Assembly: GCA_000431975.1 (NCBI GenBank)
Contig: HF988549.1
Coordinates: 1 to 43,732, forward strand
Length of the DNA stretch: 43,732 bases
DNA from: Prevotella sp. CAG:924
GTDB lineage: Bacteria; Bacteroidota; Bacteroidia; Bacteroidales; Bacteroidaceae
Reading direction: 5' to 3'
The stretch's first letter is position 1, and the number at the start of each line of letters is the position of its first letter. Positions 26,019 through 35,575 of this stretch are shown here, in pieces. Made by a program: the position numbers and the translations under genes. Below the pieces are notes generated by a model. That model was not told the DNA's origin. It was given only the letters and a program-made list of their open reading frames with translations, and ran no database searches.

Positions 26019-28562
26019 ATGAAGAAAAACATTCTGCTGACTCTTCTCAGCTGTCTGCTCTCCTGCACAGCCTGGGCAGCCGAGACTTTCGTAAGTTTCA
26101 CACAAGGTGATGTACATCTCAATGCCGGCTCCCGGATGACAGTCTACGTCGACGACAACGACTGTCAGGGAGTACGCATCGCTGTCGACAACCTATGTAC
26201 AGATATTAATAAGGTATGCGGCACACTACCCCAAGTGACCCAAGATGCCGGTCAGGCTACCATCATCGCCGGCACACTCGGTCACTCGTCCCACATTGAC
26301 AACGTCTGGATGAAAAGCCACAAAGACCTGCGGCGACAACTGCAAGGCAAACGTGAGAAATACATCATCACCACCGAAGGCAACCGGCTCTACATCATCG
26401 GCAGCGACCGCCGCGGCACCATCTACGGCATCTATGAGCTGTCACGCCAGATCGGCGTGTCACCCTGGTACTGGTGGGCCGATACGCCTGTACGCCATCA
26501 TAATGACATCTATATAAAGAAAGGTATATACACCGACGGCGAGCCGGCTGTACGCTACCGTGGACTTTTCATCAACGACGAAGCTCCCTGTCTCACCTCA
26601 TGGGTCACCAACACCTGGGGGACCCGTTTCGGTGAACACGACTTCTATGCCCGGCTCTTCGAGCTCATCCTCCGGCTGAAAGGCAACATGCTCTGGCCGC
26701 CGATGTGGATCTATGCCTTCTATGCCGATGATCCGCTCAACAGCAAGACAGCCGACGAGATGGGCGTGATCATCGGAACCTCCCATCACGAGCCTATGGC
26801 ACGCAACCATCAGGAATGGGCACGCAACCGCAAGAACTACGGAGCATGGAACTACACTACCAACCAAAAAGTCATCGACCACTTCTTCCAAGAGGGCATT
26901 GAGCGCATGAAAGGTACCGAGGACATTGTTACCATCGGCATGCGGGGCGACGGCGACGAGGCCATGAGTCCTACAGCTGATGTCAACCTGCTCAAGAACA
27001 TCATCGACAACCAACGCAAGATCATAGCCAAGGTCACCGGCCGGCCGGCAAAAGAGACACCCCAGATGTGGGCCCTATATAAAGAGGTGCAGGACTACTA
27101 CGATCAGGGGCTGCGCGTACCAGACGATGTGACAATCCTCCTCAGCGACGACAACTGGGGTGACGTGCGGCGTGTACCCTCTGCAAAAGAACGCAACCGA
27201 AAGGGCGGATGGGGACTGTACTATCACGTCGACTACGTAGGAGCTCCCCGCAACTCCAAATGGCTCAATGTCACACCTATACAGAATATGTGGGAACAGC
27301 TCACTCTGGCCTACGAATACGGCATAGACCGTATATGGATGCTCAATGTGGGAGACCTCAAGCCTATGGAATATCCTATCAGTCTCTACTTCGACATGGC
27401 ATGGGATCCCACACGGTATGACGAGACCACCCTTCTGAACCACACCACCGACTTCTGCCGCCAACAGTTCGGAGCTGCCTATGCCGAAGAAGCCGCACGT
27501 ATCCTTAATCTCTATTGCAAATACAACGGACGTGTGACGCCAGAGATGCTCGACCGCAACACTTACAATCTCGAGACGGGCGAATGGGCACAGGTGGTGG
27601 CCGAATATACTCAGCTCGAGACCGAAGCGCTCCGGCTTTACACGCAGCTGCCCGAAGAGTATCATGATGTCTTTCGGGAGATCATCCTCTTCCCTGTACA
27701 AGCGATGGCCAATCTCTACCAAATGTATTATGCGCAGGCCATGAACCATAAACTTTACAAACAACACGACCCTGACTGCAACCTATGGGCTGACCGCACC
27801 GAACAGGCTTTCCAACGCGACTCCTTACTCTGCTGGCAGTACAATCATGAGATAGCCGACGGTAAATGGAACGGAATGATGACACAAAAACACATCGGAT
27901 ACACCGGATGGAATGACGATTTTCCCAAAGACAGGATGCCGGAGGTGTATCGTCTGCAACAACCTGAGAACGGGGGATATACCTACCATGCCGCCAATGG
28001 ATATGTAGCCATGGAGGCCGCCCGATATTTTAGTAAGCAGGATGCCGCACAGGCCCATTGGACCGAACTGCCTTTCATGGGGCGCACACTCAGCGGCATG
28101 CTGCTCAGGCCTTATACGGCAGGCGTGGACGGTGCCTCCCTCTCCTATCGCTTCTCTACCGGCTGCCGTGACCGGGGACCGGTCAACGGGCAACCGGCCG
28201 CCCCCATCGACAGCATCCGCATCCATGTCATCGTCAAGTCGACCCTGGACTTTCTCAACAAGGGTGGACTCTGCTATCAAGTGAGTCTTGATGGCAGCAA
28301 GCCGCAGACCGTCAATTTCAATGCGGACATGAACGAGAAACCAGAGAACATCCATACCCATTACTACCCCACTGTGTCCCGCCGTGTGATAGAGAAGGTT
28401 GTCACGCTGCCTGCCGCCACCCTCTCTGACGGTCCTGTCCATACGCTCGTCTTCACGCCTCTTGACCCAGGCATCGTCCTCCAACGCATCGTCGTCGACC
28501 TCGGCGGTTACCGTCCTTCCTTCCTTTTCATGACCGAATCGCCAAAGAGTACGCAACAATAG
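26019..28562 (+). CDS. GH115 xylan alpha-1,2-glucuronidase
   Basis: This enzyme removes (4-O-methyl-)glucuronic acid branches from xylan or xylo-oligosaccharides. The start at 26019 gives 847 aa; the frame stays open upstream, but that stretch spans the promoter and would precede a clear signal peptide (MKKNILLTLLSCLLSCTAWA). Family blocks include RRGTIYGIYELSRQIGVSPWYWWAD, YRGLFINDE, FELILRLKGNMLWPPMW, GTSHHEPMARNHQEW, TIGMRGDGDEAM and LLSDDNWGDVRRVP. The last roughly 180 residues form a separate beta-rich domain (RIHVIVKSTLDFLNKG), as in known GH115 enzymes. It is transcribed divergently from the esterase operon from a shared control region. Confidence 0.93.
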   Translation: MKKNILLTLLSCLLSCTAWAAETFVSFTQGDVHLNAGSRMTVYVDDNDCQGVRIAVDNLCTDINKVCGTLPQVTQDAGQATIIAGTLGHSSHIDNVWMKSHKDLRRQLQGKREKYIITTEGNRLYIIGSDRRGTIYGIYELSRQIGVSPWYWWADTPVRHHNDIYIKKGIYTDGEPAVRYRGLFINDEAPCLTSWVTNTWGTRFGEHDFYARLFELILRLKGNMLWPPMWIYAFYADDPLNSKTADEMGVIIGTSHHEPMARNHQEWARNRKNYGAWNYTTNQKVIDHFFQEGIERMKGTEDIVTIGMRGDGDEAMSPTADVNLLKNIIDNQRKIIAKVTGRPAKETPQMWALYKEVQDYYDQGLRVPDDVTILLSDDNWGDVRRVPSAKERNRKGGWGLYYHVDYVGAPRNSKWLNVTPIQNMWEQLTLAYEYGIDRIWMLNVGDLKPMEYPISLYFDMAWDPTRYDETTLLNHTTDFCRQQFGAAYAEEAARILNLYCKYNGRVTPEMLDRNTYNLETGEWAQVVAEYTQLETEALRLYTQLPEEYHDVFREIILFPVQAMANLYQMYYAQAMNHKLYKQHDPDCNLWADRTEQAFQRDSLLCWQYNHEIADGKWNGMMTQKHIGYTGWNDDFPKDRMPEVYRLQQPENGGYTYHAANGYVAMEAARYFSKQDAAQAHWTELPFMGRTLSGMLLRPYTAGVDGASLSYRFSTGCRDRGPVNGQPAAPIDSIRIHVIVKSTLDFLNKGGLCYQVSLDGSKPQTVNFNADMNEKPENIHTHYYPTVSRRVIEKVVTLPAATLSDGPVHTLVFTPLDPGIVLQRIVVDLGGYRPSFLFMTESPKSTQQ

Positions 28563-28587
28563 CCCTCCTTTCGACTGTTTGCACAGA

Positions 28588-28626
28588 GAGCGGCCGCTAC
28601 GGAAAAGATCCGTAGCGGCCGCTCTG
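28588..28626 (+). terminator. Perfect 17-bp hairpin after the GH115 gene
   Basis: AGAGCGGCCGCTACGGA (28588-28604) pairs perfectly with 28610-28626 around a 5-nt loop. Both arms contain the palindrome GCGGCCGC. It lies 25 bp past the stop. There is no U-tract, so it may be a transcript-stabilising end rather than a classical terminator. GCGTTTGAACGC follows directly. Confidence 0.55.
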
Positions 28627-28712
28627 CGTTTGAACGCATATAGCTCCTTTGTAATGGAGCTCAAGACGATTATTCTCCATCGGCCGGCAACCGAAAAAAG
28701 CAACGTTGAATT

Positions 28713-28743
28713 TTGGCCGTCTCACTTTTTCGCTGTAACTTAG
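28713..28743 (+). promoter_or_regulatory. dnaE promoter
   Basis: A -33 TTG (28713-28715, in TTTTG) and a -7 TAACTTAG (28736-28743, one base off TAnnTTTG) are separated by exactly 20 bp. The start codon is 23 bp downstream of the -7 box. Confidence 0.55.
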
Positions 28744-28765
28744 CACACCAAAAGAAAACGCATTT

Positions 28766-31700
28766 ATGATAGACTTCGTACATCTGCACGTCCACACCCA
28801 TTATTCTATTTTGGACGGACAGTCAAAAGTAAACCACCTGGTGGACAAAGCCGTTGCCGACGGCATGAAGGGCATGGCCATCACCGACCACGGCGTGATG
28901 TACGGCATCAAGGAATTTGCCGATTATTGTGCAGGCATCAACAAGCAACGCAAGAAGGAGGGCAAGGAGCCTTTCAAGCCGATCTTCGGTTGCGAGATGT
29001 ACGTCGCCAATGATCACAAGGAGAGTAAGGACAGGAGCAAAGGTGACAATAAGCGCTACCATCTCATCGTCCTTGCCAAGAACTATCATGGATACAAGAA
29101 TCTTATCAAGCTCGTCAGCAATGCCTGGGTAGACGGCTTCTACACCCGGCCGCGCACCGACCGTTACGACCTTGAGAAATACCACGAGGATCTGATCGTC
29201 TGCTCCGCCTGCATCGCCGGCGAGGTGCCTTCCAAGATTCTGGAAGGTGACATCGACGGTGCCCGTGAGGCCGTACAGTGGTATCACCGCGTCTTCGGCG
29301 ACGACTACTATCTCGAGCTGCAGCGCCATGAGGTCAAAGATCCCAATATTGTCGCCAACCGCGAGACTTTTCCCCTGCAGCAGAAAGCCAACAAGGTCCT
29401 CATAGAGCTCGCGCGCGAATATGGCGTGAAGCTCGTCTGCTCCAACGACTGCCACTTCGAGGACAAGGACACCGCCGAGGCCCACGACCACCTGCTTTGC
29501 ATCTCCACGGGTAAGGATCTTGACGACCCCAACCGTCTGCGCTACACCAAGCAGGAATGGTTCAAGACGCAACAGGAGATGAACGACATCTTCTCCGATA
29601 TCCCCGAAGCGCTCAGCAACACCTGTGAGATACTCGACAAGGTGGAGATCTACTCCATCGATCACGGCCCCATCATGCCGTTTTTCCCCATACCCGAGAG
29701 CTTCGGTACGGAGGAGGAATGGCGCACGAAGTTCTCCGAGGAAGACCTCTACAAAGAGTTCACCACCGATGAGAACGGCGAGCATCCCCTCTCACCGGAG
29801 GAGGGACAGAAGGTCATCGACCGTCTGGGCGGTTACGACAAGATCTACCGTATCAAGTTCGAGGCCGACTATCTGGCCAAACTCGCCTACGAGGGTGCCC
29901 GCCGTCTCTATGGCGATCCTATCCCCGACAACGTAGCCGAGCACGTGAAGTTCGAGCTTCACGTGATGAAGACCATGGGCTTCCCCGGCTACTTCCTCAT
30001 CGTACAGGACTTCATCAACTCCGCACGCAACGATCTGGGAGTATGGGTAGGACCGGGACGTGGCTCGGCAGCCGGATCGGTAGTGGCCTACTGTCTGGGT
30101 ATCACCAAGATAGACCCTCTGAAATACGATCTGCTGTTCGAGCGTTTCCTCAACCCCGACCGTGTCAACCTGCCTGATATCGATACCGACTTCGACGACG
30201 ACGGACGCGGCAAGGTGCTCCGCTGGGTGATGGACAAATATGGAGCAGAGAACTGCGCACACATCATCACCTATGGCACGATGGCCACCAAGAACTCCAT
30301 CGCCGATGTGGCACGTGTGGAGGGCCTGCCGCTCGACAAGTCCAACGCACTGAAGAAGGCTATCCCCGACCGTCTGCCCGACGGCATGAAGATGAACCTG
30401 GGCAACGCCATCAAGTGCACCCCCGAGCTGCGCGAGGCCGAAGCGTCGCCCGATCCGCGCGAACGCAATACCATCAAATATGCACGGCAACTTGAAGGCA
30501 CCATCCGTGGAACAGGCATTCACGCCTGCGGATTCATCATCTGCCGTGACCCTATCTCCGACTGGGTGCCCGTCATGACCGCGCCCGACCCCGATTTCCC
30601 GGAGCTGAAGTGTGCTGTGACGCAATACGACGGTCACGTCATCGAGTCGACGGGACTCATCAAGATGGACTTCCTCGGACTGAAGACGCTCTCCGAGTTG
30701 AAGGAGGCCTGCAAGGTGGTGAAGCAGACTACGGGTAAGGACATTGACCTCGACAACATCCCCATCGACGATCCCGCCACCTACAAGCTCTACCAGGAGG
30801 GACGCACCATCGGCACCTTCCAGTTCGAGTCGCCCGGCATGCAGAAATACCTGCGTGAGCTTCATCCCACCGTCTTTGAGGACCTCATCGCCATGAACGC
30901 CCTCTACCGTCCGGGACCTATGGACTATATTCCTGAGTTCATCCGACGCAAGAACAATCCCGCGCTGGTGACCTACGATATCCCCTGCATGGAAAAATAT
31001 CTGAAGGACACCTACGGCATCACGGTATATCAGGAGCAGGTGATGCTCCTGTCGCGTCAGCTGGCCAACTTCACCCGCGGTGAATCCGATGCCCTGCGTA
31101 AAGCCATGGGTAAGAAGAAGAAAGCCATCGTAGACGCCATGAAGCCGAAATTCATCAAGCAGGGAACGGAGAACGGACACGACCCGAAGATCCTCGAAAA
31201 GATATGGAGCGACTGGGAGAAATTCGCATCCTACGCCTTCAACAAGTCGCATGCCACATGCTATTCATGGGTGGCCTACCAGACGGCCTACATGAAGGCC
31301 AACTATCCCGCCGAGTTCATGGCCGCCCTGATGACCCGCCGCTTCGCACAGATCACGGAGATCACGAAGCTCATGGAGGAATGCAAGAACATGGGCATCC
31401 CCACCCTCGGTCCCGACGTGAACGAGAGCTTCATCGGCTTCGGTGTGAACAAGAAAGGTGAGATCCGCTTCGGTCTCTCTGCCATCAAGGGCATGGGGTC
31501 CGGCGCTGCCGAGGCTATCGTCCGCGAGCGCGAGCAGAATGGTCCCTACAAGGACATCTACGACTTTGCCAAGCGCATCAGCTTCAAGGATGTCAACCGC
31601 AAATGCTTCGAGTCGCTGGCGCTCAGCGGCGGCTTCGACTGTTTCGGACTCATGCGTGAGCAATATCTCGCACCCAATGCAAAGGGCGATCTCTTTCTCG

Positions 31701-32479
31701 ACGTGCTCGTACGCTTCGGCCAGCAATATCAGGCCGATAAAGCTTCACAGAGCATGTCACTCTTCGGATCAGCTGATGATGTTGCCATTGCCCTGCCACC
31801 CATCCCTAAGACCGAGGCATGGAGCAGTATCGAACGTCTGGGAAAGGAAAAAGAGCTCGTCGGCATCTTCCTCTCCGCGCACCCGCTCGACGACTATTCC
31901 ATCATCCTCAAGAAGCTCTGCAACACCCGCTGTAATGAGGTGACACGGGAGAACTACGATCGGCTCGCACAGCGACAGGAACTTACTTTCGGTGGTATCG
32001 TCACCGACGTGAAACAGCGTTTCACCAAGCGGGGAGAGCCCTTCGGCATCGTCACCATCGAAGACTATGACGGGCCGGGAGAGATCGCGCTCTTCGGCAA
32101 CGACTGGGGACAATGGAACAGCCGGCTCATCGTCAGCAGCTCGGTCTACATCACCGCACAACTGACCAAGAAGTTCGCTTCCAGCAACTTCTTCTCCCTG
32201 CAGATCAAGAATGTGGAGTACATGCAGAGCGTGAAGGAGCAGCGCATCAACCGGCTCACCATCACCCTGCACGCACGCGACATCAACGAGGTGGTGACCA
32301 ATGACATCCTTTCGCTCGTCAACGACTCGCCGGGGCATACGGAGCTGTTCTTCAACATCAACGATGAGGAGAACAAGGCCAACATCCTGCTCAGGGCCGT
32401 CAAGAAGAAGATCGAGGTGACCAACCACCTCGTCAACTTCCTCGAGCAACAGTCCAACATGAGCTATCAGTTGAATTAG
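28766..32479 (+). CDS. dnaE: DNA polymerase III alpha subunit
   Basis: This is the replicative DNA polymerase catalytic subunit. The 1237-aa product starts with a PHP domain (FVHLHVHTHYSILDGQSKV, AITDHGVMYG). The C-family palm carries GPGRGSAAGSVVAYCLGIT (about 431-449) and the catalytic PDIDTDFDDDGRG (about 469-481), with RPGPMDYIP in the finger region. A helix-hairpin-helix region follows, then an OB-fold (LTFGGIVTDVKQRFTKRGEPFG) and a C-terminal tail. Length is in the normal range for Bacteroidota DnaE. The start has a promoter just upstream. Its codons are visibly more GC-rich than those of the xus genes. It forms an apparent unit with tsaE 22 bp downstream. Confidence 0.98.
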   Translation: MIDFVHLHVHTHYSILDGQSKVNHLVDKAVADGMKGMAITDHGVMYGIKEFADYCAGINKQRKKEGKEPFKPIFGCEMYVANDHKESKDRSKGDNKRYHLIVLAKNYHGYKNLIKLVSNAWVDGFYTRPRTDRYDLEKYHEDLIVCSACIAGEVPSKILEGDIDGAREAVQWYHRVFGDDYYLELQRHEVKDPNIVANRETFPLQQKANKVLIELAREYGVKLVCSNDCHFEDKDTAEAHDHLLCISTGKDLDDPNRLRYTKQEWFKTQQEMNDIFSDIPEALSNTCEILDKVEIYSIDHGPIMPFFPIPESFGTEEEWRTKFSEEDLYKEFTTDENGEHPLSPEEGQKVIDRLGGYDKIYRIKFEADYLAKLAYEGARRLYGDPIPDNVAEHVKFELHVMKTMGFPGYFLIVQDFINSARNDLGVWVGPGRGSAAGSVVAYCLGITKIDPLKYDLLFERFLNPDRVNLPDIDTDFDDDGRGKVLRWVMDKYGAENCAHIITYGTMATKNSIADVARVEGLPLDKSNALKKAIPDRLPDGMKMNLGNAIKCTPELREAEASPDPRERNTIKYARQLEGTIRGTGIHACGFIICRDPISDWVPVMTAPDPDFPELKCAVTQYDGHVIESTGLIKMDFLGLKTLSELKEACKVVKQTTGKDIDLDNIPIDDPATYKLYQEGRTIGTFQFESPGMQKYLRELHPTVFEDLIAMNALYRPGPMDYIPEFIRRKNNPALVTYDIPCMEKYLKDTYGITVYQEQVMLLSRQLANFTRGESDALRKAMGKKKKAIVDAMKPKFIKQGTENGHDPKILEKIWSDWEKFASYAFNKSHATCYSWVAYQTAYMKANYPAEFMAALMTRRFAQITEITKLMEECKNMGIPTLGPDVNESFIGFGVNKKGEIRFGLSAIKGMGSGAAEAIVREREQNGPYKDIYDFAKRISFKDVNRKCFESLALSGGFDCFGLMREQYLAPNAKGDLFLDVLVRFGQQYQADKASQSMSLFGSADDVAIALPPIPKTEAWSSIERLGKEKELVGIFLSAHPLDDYSIILKKLCNTRCNEVTRENYDRLAQRQELTFGGIVTDVKQRFTKRGEPFGIVTIEDYDGPGEIALFGNDWGQWNSRLIVSSSVYITAQLTKKFASSNFFSLQIKNVEYMQSVKEQRINRLTITLHARDINEVVTNDILSLVNDSPGHTELFFNINDEENKANILLRAVKKKIEVTNHLVNFLEQQSNMSYQLN

Positions 32480-32501
32480 AAAAATCAAAACATACAAGAT
32501 C

Positions 32502-32915
32502 ATGAAGATTACTATCGACTCTTTGGAAAACATCCACGCCGCAGCGCGTGAGTTTATCAAGAACATGGGCGACGGAACCGTCTTCGCATTCTATGGCAAG
32601 ATGGGAGCCGGCAAGACCACTTTCATCAAGGCCGTATGCGAGGAGCTCGGCGTAGAGGATGTCATCACCTCACCGACCTTCGCCATCGTCAACGAATACC
32701 GTTCGGCAACGACCGACGAGCTGATCTATCACTTTGACTTCTACCGCATCAAGAAGCTTGAGGAGGTCTACGACATGGGCTATGAGGACTATTTCTACAG
32801 CGGAGCGCTCTGCTTCCTCGAGTGGCCGGAGCTCATCGAGGACATCCTCCCCGGTGACGCGAAGAAAGTGACCATCACCGAACAGCCCGACGGATCGCGT
32901 ATCGTGGAATTCTAA
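32502..32915 (+). CDS. tsaE: tRNA threonylcarbamoyladenosine biosynthesis ATPase TsaE
   Basis: This is the small ATPase that works with TsaB and TsaD to make t6A at position 37 of ANN-decoding tRNAs, in the cytoplasm. The 137-aa product has a P-loop GKMGAGKTTFIKA (about 31-43), then the family block TSPTFAIVNEY, YHFDFYRIK, and a Walker B-like region ending in FLEWPE. Length is typical. The gene follows dnaE by 22 bp in the same direction. Confidence 0.95.
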   Translation: MKITIDSLENIHAAAREFIKNMGDGTVFAFYGKMGAGKTTFIKAVCEELGVEDVITSPTFAIVNEYRSATTDELIYHFDFYRIKKLEEVYDMGYEDYFYSGALCFLEWPELIEDILPGDAKKVTITEQPDGSRIVEF

Positions 32916-32925
32916 CGGCACAAAG

Positions 32926-32957
32926 TTTGCAGAATTAAAAATATTCGATTAACTTTG
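32926..32957 (+). promoter_or_regulatory. Thioredoxin promoter
   Basis: This is the best promoter in the window: TTTG (32926-32929), 20 bp, then TAACTTTG (32950-32957). The predicted start near 32964 excludes the in-frame ATG at 32955 as the start codon and selects 32991. Confidence 0.75.
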
Positions 32958-32990
32958 CACACAAATTCAACAAATCAACAAAAGAAAGCA

Positions 32991-33305
32991 ATGGAAGTAG
33001 AAATTACAACTGAGAACTTTGAGAGCTATAAGAATGGTGAGCTGCCATTAGTAGTTGACCTGTGGGCTACATGGTGCGGTCCCTGCCGTATGCTTGCCCC
33101 CACTATCAAGGAATTGGCCGATGATTACGATGGCAAGATCGTTGTCGGCAAGTGCGACGTAGAAGAGAATGACGATATCGCCATGCAGTTCGGTGTACGC
33201 AACATCCCCACCATCCTCTTCTTCAAGGGTGGACAGCTGGTCGACAAGTTCGTGGGCGCCGCCTCAAAGAACGTGCTCGACGAGAAGTTCAAAGCTCTGC
33301 TCTAA
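32991..33305 (+). CDS. trxA: Thioredoxin
   Basis: This is a cytoplasmic disulfide reductase. The 104-aa product has the canonical active site WATWCGPCRM (Cys pair about 29/32), the cis-Pro motif RNIPTILFFKGGQLVDKFVGA, and the usual thioredoxin length with no signal peptide. The start at 32991 is set by the promoter; the 12 in-frame codons upstream overlap it. The gene is a stand-alone unit ended by two tandem terminators. Confidence 0.96.
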   Translation: MEVEITTENFESYKNGELPLVVDLWATWCGPCRMLAPTIKELADDYDGKIVVGKCDVEENDDIAMQFGVRNIPTILFFKGGQLVDKFVGAASKNVLDEKFKALL

Positions 33306-33313
33306 CCCCCTCT

Positions 33314-33350
33314 ATCCCGATATGGCTCCAACCGCCACATCGGGATTTTT
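33314..33350 (+). terminator. First thioredoxin terminator
   Basis: ATCCCGATATGGC (33314-33326) pairs with GCCACATCGGGAT (33334-33346), with one mismatch and a 7-nt loop. Five T residues then run from the last stem base onward (33346-33350). Confidence 0.85.
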
Positions 33351-33356
33351 ATTCCT

Positions 33357-33381
33357 GCCCCTTAGACGCAAGGGGCTTTTT
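33357..33381 (+). terminator. Second, tandem thioredoxin terminator
   Basis: GCCCCTT (33357-33363) pairs with AAGGGGC (33370-33376) around a 6-nt loop and is followed by five T residues. It lies only 6 bp beyond the T-run of the first terminator. Confidence 0.85.
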
Positions 33382-33455
33382 CATCTCACCCGACAGACGG
33401 CATCCGCCGCGTCTGGTCTCATCCACTGTTCAGGATCACTATCTCCCACCTTTAC

Positions 33456-34823
33456 ATGACATCAACATCTCCAGCCAAGAACCGTGCCTCTAACGATCTT
33501 ATCTATGGTCTCAACGATCGTCCCGCACTGAAAGAGACCATCTTTGCTGCCCTTCAGCATCTGCTCGCCATCTTCGTGGCCATCATCACGCCACCGCTGA
33601 TCATCTCCAATGCGCTCGGCTTCGATGTCCACACCACCGGCTTCCTCGTATCGATGTCGCTGTTCGTTTCCGGCATCGCCACATTCATCCAGTGCCACCG
33701 CATCGGACCTATCGGCACAGGGCTGCTCTGCATACAGGGCACCAGCTTCTCCTTCATCGGTCCGATCATCGGAGCAGGCATGCTCGGCATGGTCAACGGC
33801 AAGCTCAACGTGGAGATGGCACTGAGCTACATCTTCACCGCCTGCATGTTCGCCTCCATCGTGGAAATGATCGTCAGCCGCATACTCCCCTACACCCGCA
33901 AGATCATCACACCGCTCGTGTCAGGCATCGTCGTCACGCTCATCGGCATGAGCCTCATCAAGGCAGGCATCAACTCGTGCGGAGGAGGAGCGGAGGCACA
34001 GGCCGACGGCACCTTCGGCTCGCTTACCAACCTCGGACTGGCCGCCCTCGTACTCGTCCTCATCGTCATCTTCAACCGCTCCGGCAACCGTTTCCTGCGC
34101 ATGAGCTCCATCGTCCTCGGACTGCTCGCCGGATGCGTCGTCGCCTACTTCATCGGCATGATCGACTTCAAGAGCGTCACCGACTACGGAGGATTCTACA
34201 TCCCCACACCCTTCAAGTACGGCCTCCACTTCGACATATCGGCCTTCATCGGACTGGGACTGGTCTATCTCATCACGGCCATAGAGGCCTACGGCGACGT
34301 GACCGCCAACTCACTCATCTCCGGTGAGCCCATCGAAGGCCCCGTCTTCATGAAACGCGCATCGGGAGGCATCCTCGCCGACGGCTTCAACTCGTTCCTC
34401 GCTGCCGTTTTCAACTCCTTCCCCAACTCCATCTTCGCACAGAACAACGGAATGATCCAGCTGACAGGCATCGCCAGCCGCTACGTAGGCTACTACATCG
34501 CAGGCGCACTGCTCCTGCTCGGTATCTTCCCCGCCGTAGGCCTGGTGTTCTCGCTGATGCCCGCTCCCGTCCTCGGAGGAGCCACACTGCTGATGTTCGG
34601 CACCGTAGCCGCCGCCGGCATCCGTATCATCGCATCGACAAAGATCAACCGGAAGGCCGTACTTGTCATGGCCATCAGCTTCGCCCTCGGACTCAGCGTC
34701 GAGATGGTGCCAGACATCCTCGCACAGATGCCCGAGACCGTGAGAAATATCTTCTCAAGCGGCATCACCACCGGAGGACTCGCCGCCATCATCTCCAACG
34801 CGTTCATAACGATCAAGGAGTAA
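33456..34823 (+). CDS. NCS2-family purine/uracil permease, xanthine type
   Basis: This inner-membrane nucleobase:cation symporter takes up xanthine, uric acid or uracil. The 455-aa product has about 14 hydrophobic segments. Family features include ALQHLLAIFVAIITPPLI (31-48), SLFVSGIATFIQ, TSFSFIGPII, ITAIEAYGDVTANS, and the signature QNNGMIQLTGIASR (about 329-342), close to the Q/E-N-x-G-x-x-x-x-T-x-x-x-S-R pattern of the xanthine/urate branch. It is a stand-alone gene. No convincing -7 box was found in the 75 bp between the thioredoxin terminators and its start. Codons are very GC-rich. The exact base transported cannot be read from the sequence. Confidence 0.93.
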   Translation: MTSTSPAKNRASNDLIYGLNDRPALKETIFAALQHLLAIFVAIITPPLIISNALGFDVHTTGFLVSMSLFVSGIATFIQCHRIGPIGTGLLCIQGTSFSFIGPIIGAGMLGMVNGKLNVEMALSYIFTACMFASIVEMIVSRILPYTRKIITPLVSGIVVTLIGMSLIKAGINSCGGGAEAQADGTFGSLTNLGLAALVLVLIVIFNRSGNRFLRMSSIVLGLLAGCVVAYFIGMIDFKSVTDYGGFYIPTPFKYGLHFDISAFIGLGLVYLITAIEAYGDVTANSLISGEPIEGPVFMKRASGGILADGFNSFLAAVFNSFPNSIFAQNNGMIQLTGIASRYVGYYIAGALLLLGIFPAVGLVFSLMPAPVLGGATLLMFGTVAAAGIRIIASTKINRKAVLVMAISFALGLSVEMVPDILAQMPETVRNIFSSGITTGGLAAIISNAFITIKE

Positions 34824-34846
34824 GCTTCATTCATACACTCCCCCAA

Positions 34847-34885
34847 CCCCTCTCCAGTCCGACAAAAGCCATGACTGGAGAGGGG
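34847..34885 (+). terminator. Hairpin after the permease gene
   Basis: CCCCTCTCCAGTC (34847-34859) pairs perfectly with GACTGGAGAGGGG (34873-34885) around a 13-nt loop. It lies 23 bp past the stop. There is no U-tract. Confidence 0.5.
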
Positions 34886-34889
34886 GCCA

Positions 34890-35474
34890 TTCCTACATAT
34901 ATCAAGATGAATGACAAGAATTTTAATATTTTATTTATTATAAATAAGGTATGATTAACGGCATGACCAAGACCTATCATTCCTTATTAACTAAAGCATT
35001 CTATAGGAAGCATTGGATTTAAGGCAAGTAAGTATTGGATTTAGAGAAATTTCCATTGGTTCGACGGACTAGTAAGCATTGCTTCCAAAATCAAGTAATT
35101 ATTGGCCCTAAATAGTACTTTTTGGGGAGTTTTACAGCAGATTTTACTAAAAATACGGATCGGGCTCTTTTATCCTGCAAAAGTCGGGTATCTTCAGGGA
35201 CGTCCCCGCCATATTCGATGGTGCAATATAGGATGCCGCTTATTCGGATTTATTGCGTGATAAATAAAAATACTACAGAGATCCTTTTGTTCTCTATCCC
35301 TTCTATTATTCTTATTCAAATATCCCTCTCACACATTTTGCGTCCGAATGGCCACCCTCTCACATAGAGCATGTTAGAAGTGTGGGATCACATGAGGGGA
35401 TATTGTACACCCGAAGACAAAGGTAAGTTATTCAGGACTTCTGTATAGTCGTCATGATTCTTACTATCATAACG
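34890..35474. other. Gene-poor, AT-rich intergenic region with short direct repeats
   Basis: I see no convincing gene here. It holds two imperfect copies of AAGYATTGGATTTA around 35008-35040, a scattered third half-copy nearby (AGTAAGCATTGCTTCC), and two CCCTCTCACA copies near 35327-35360. An open frame at 35122-35367 has no promoter and no recognisable protein features. The stretch could be a decayed gene or plain spacer. Confidence 0.4.
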
Positions 35475-35516
35475 AAAAAAGCCGTATGTCCATGTATTGA
35501 GCCATTGACACACGGC
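35475..35516 (-). terminator. Intrinsic terminator after the META-domain gene
   Basis: On the minus strand GCCGTGTGTC (35516-35507) pairs with GACATACGGC (35490-35481), with one G-U pair, followed by six T residues (plus A-run 35475-35480). Confidence 0.75.
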
Positions 35517-35575
35517 GTACCTTATTTTTTATGTCTAACTTAATTTAATAAGGTATATGGGATACTACCGACACA

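Noticed and set aside
29792..31252. Long open frame antisense to dnaE (486 codons)
   Set aside because: It lies wholly inside dnaE on the other strand, is His/Val/Gly-rich with no known domain, and reflects GC-rich third positions.
33394..33415. Short stem CAGACG/CGTCTG before the permease
   Set aside because: Six base pairs with a large loop and no T-run or motif; not distinguishable from chance in GC-rich DNA.
35122..35367. 81-codon open frame in the gene-poor region
   Set aside because: No promoter or recognisable protein feature, and low-complexity Ile/Ser content.
34890..35474. Insertion-sequence remnant
   Set aside because: Short direct repeats are present, but no terminal inverted repeats, target duplication or transposase fragments were seen.
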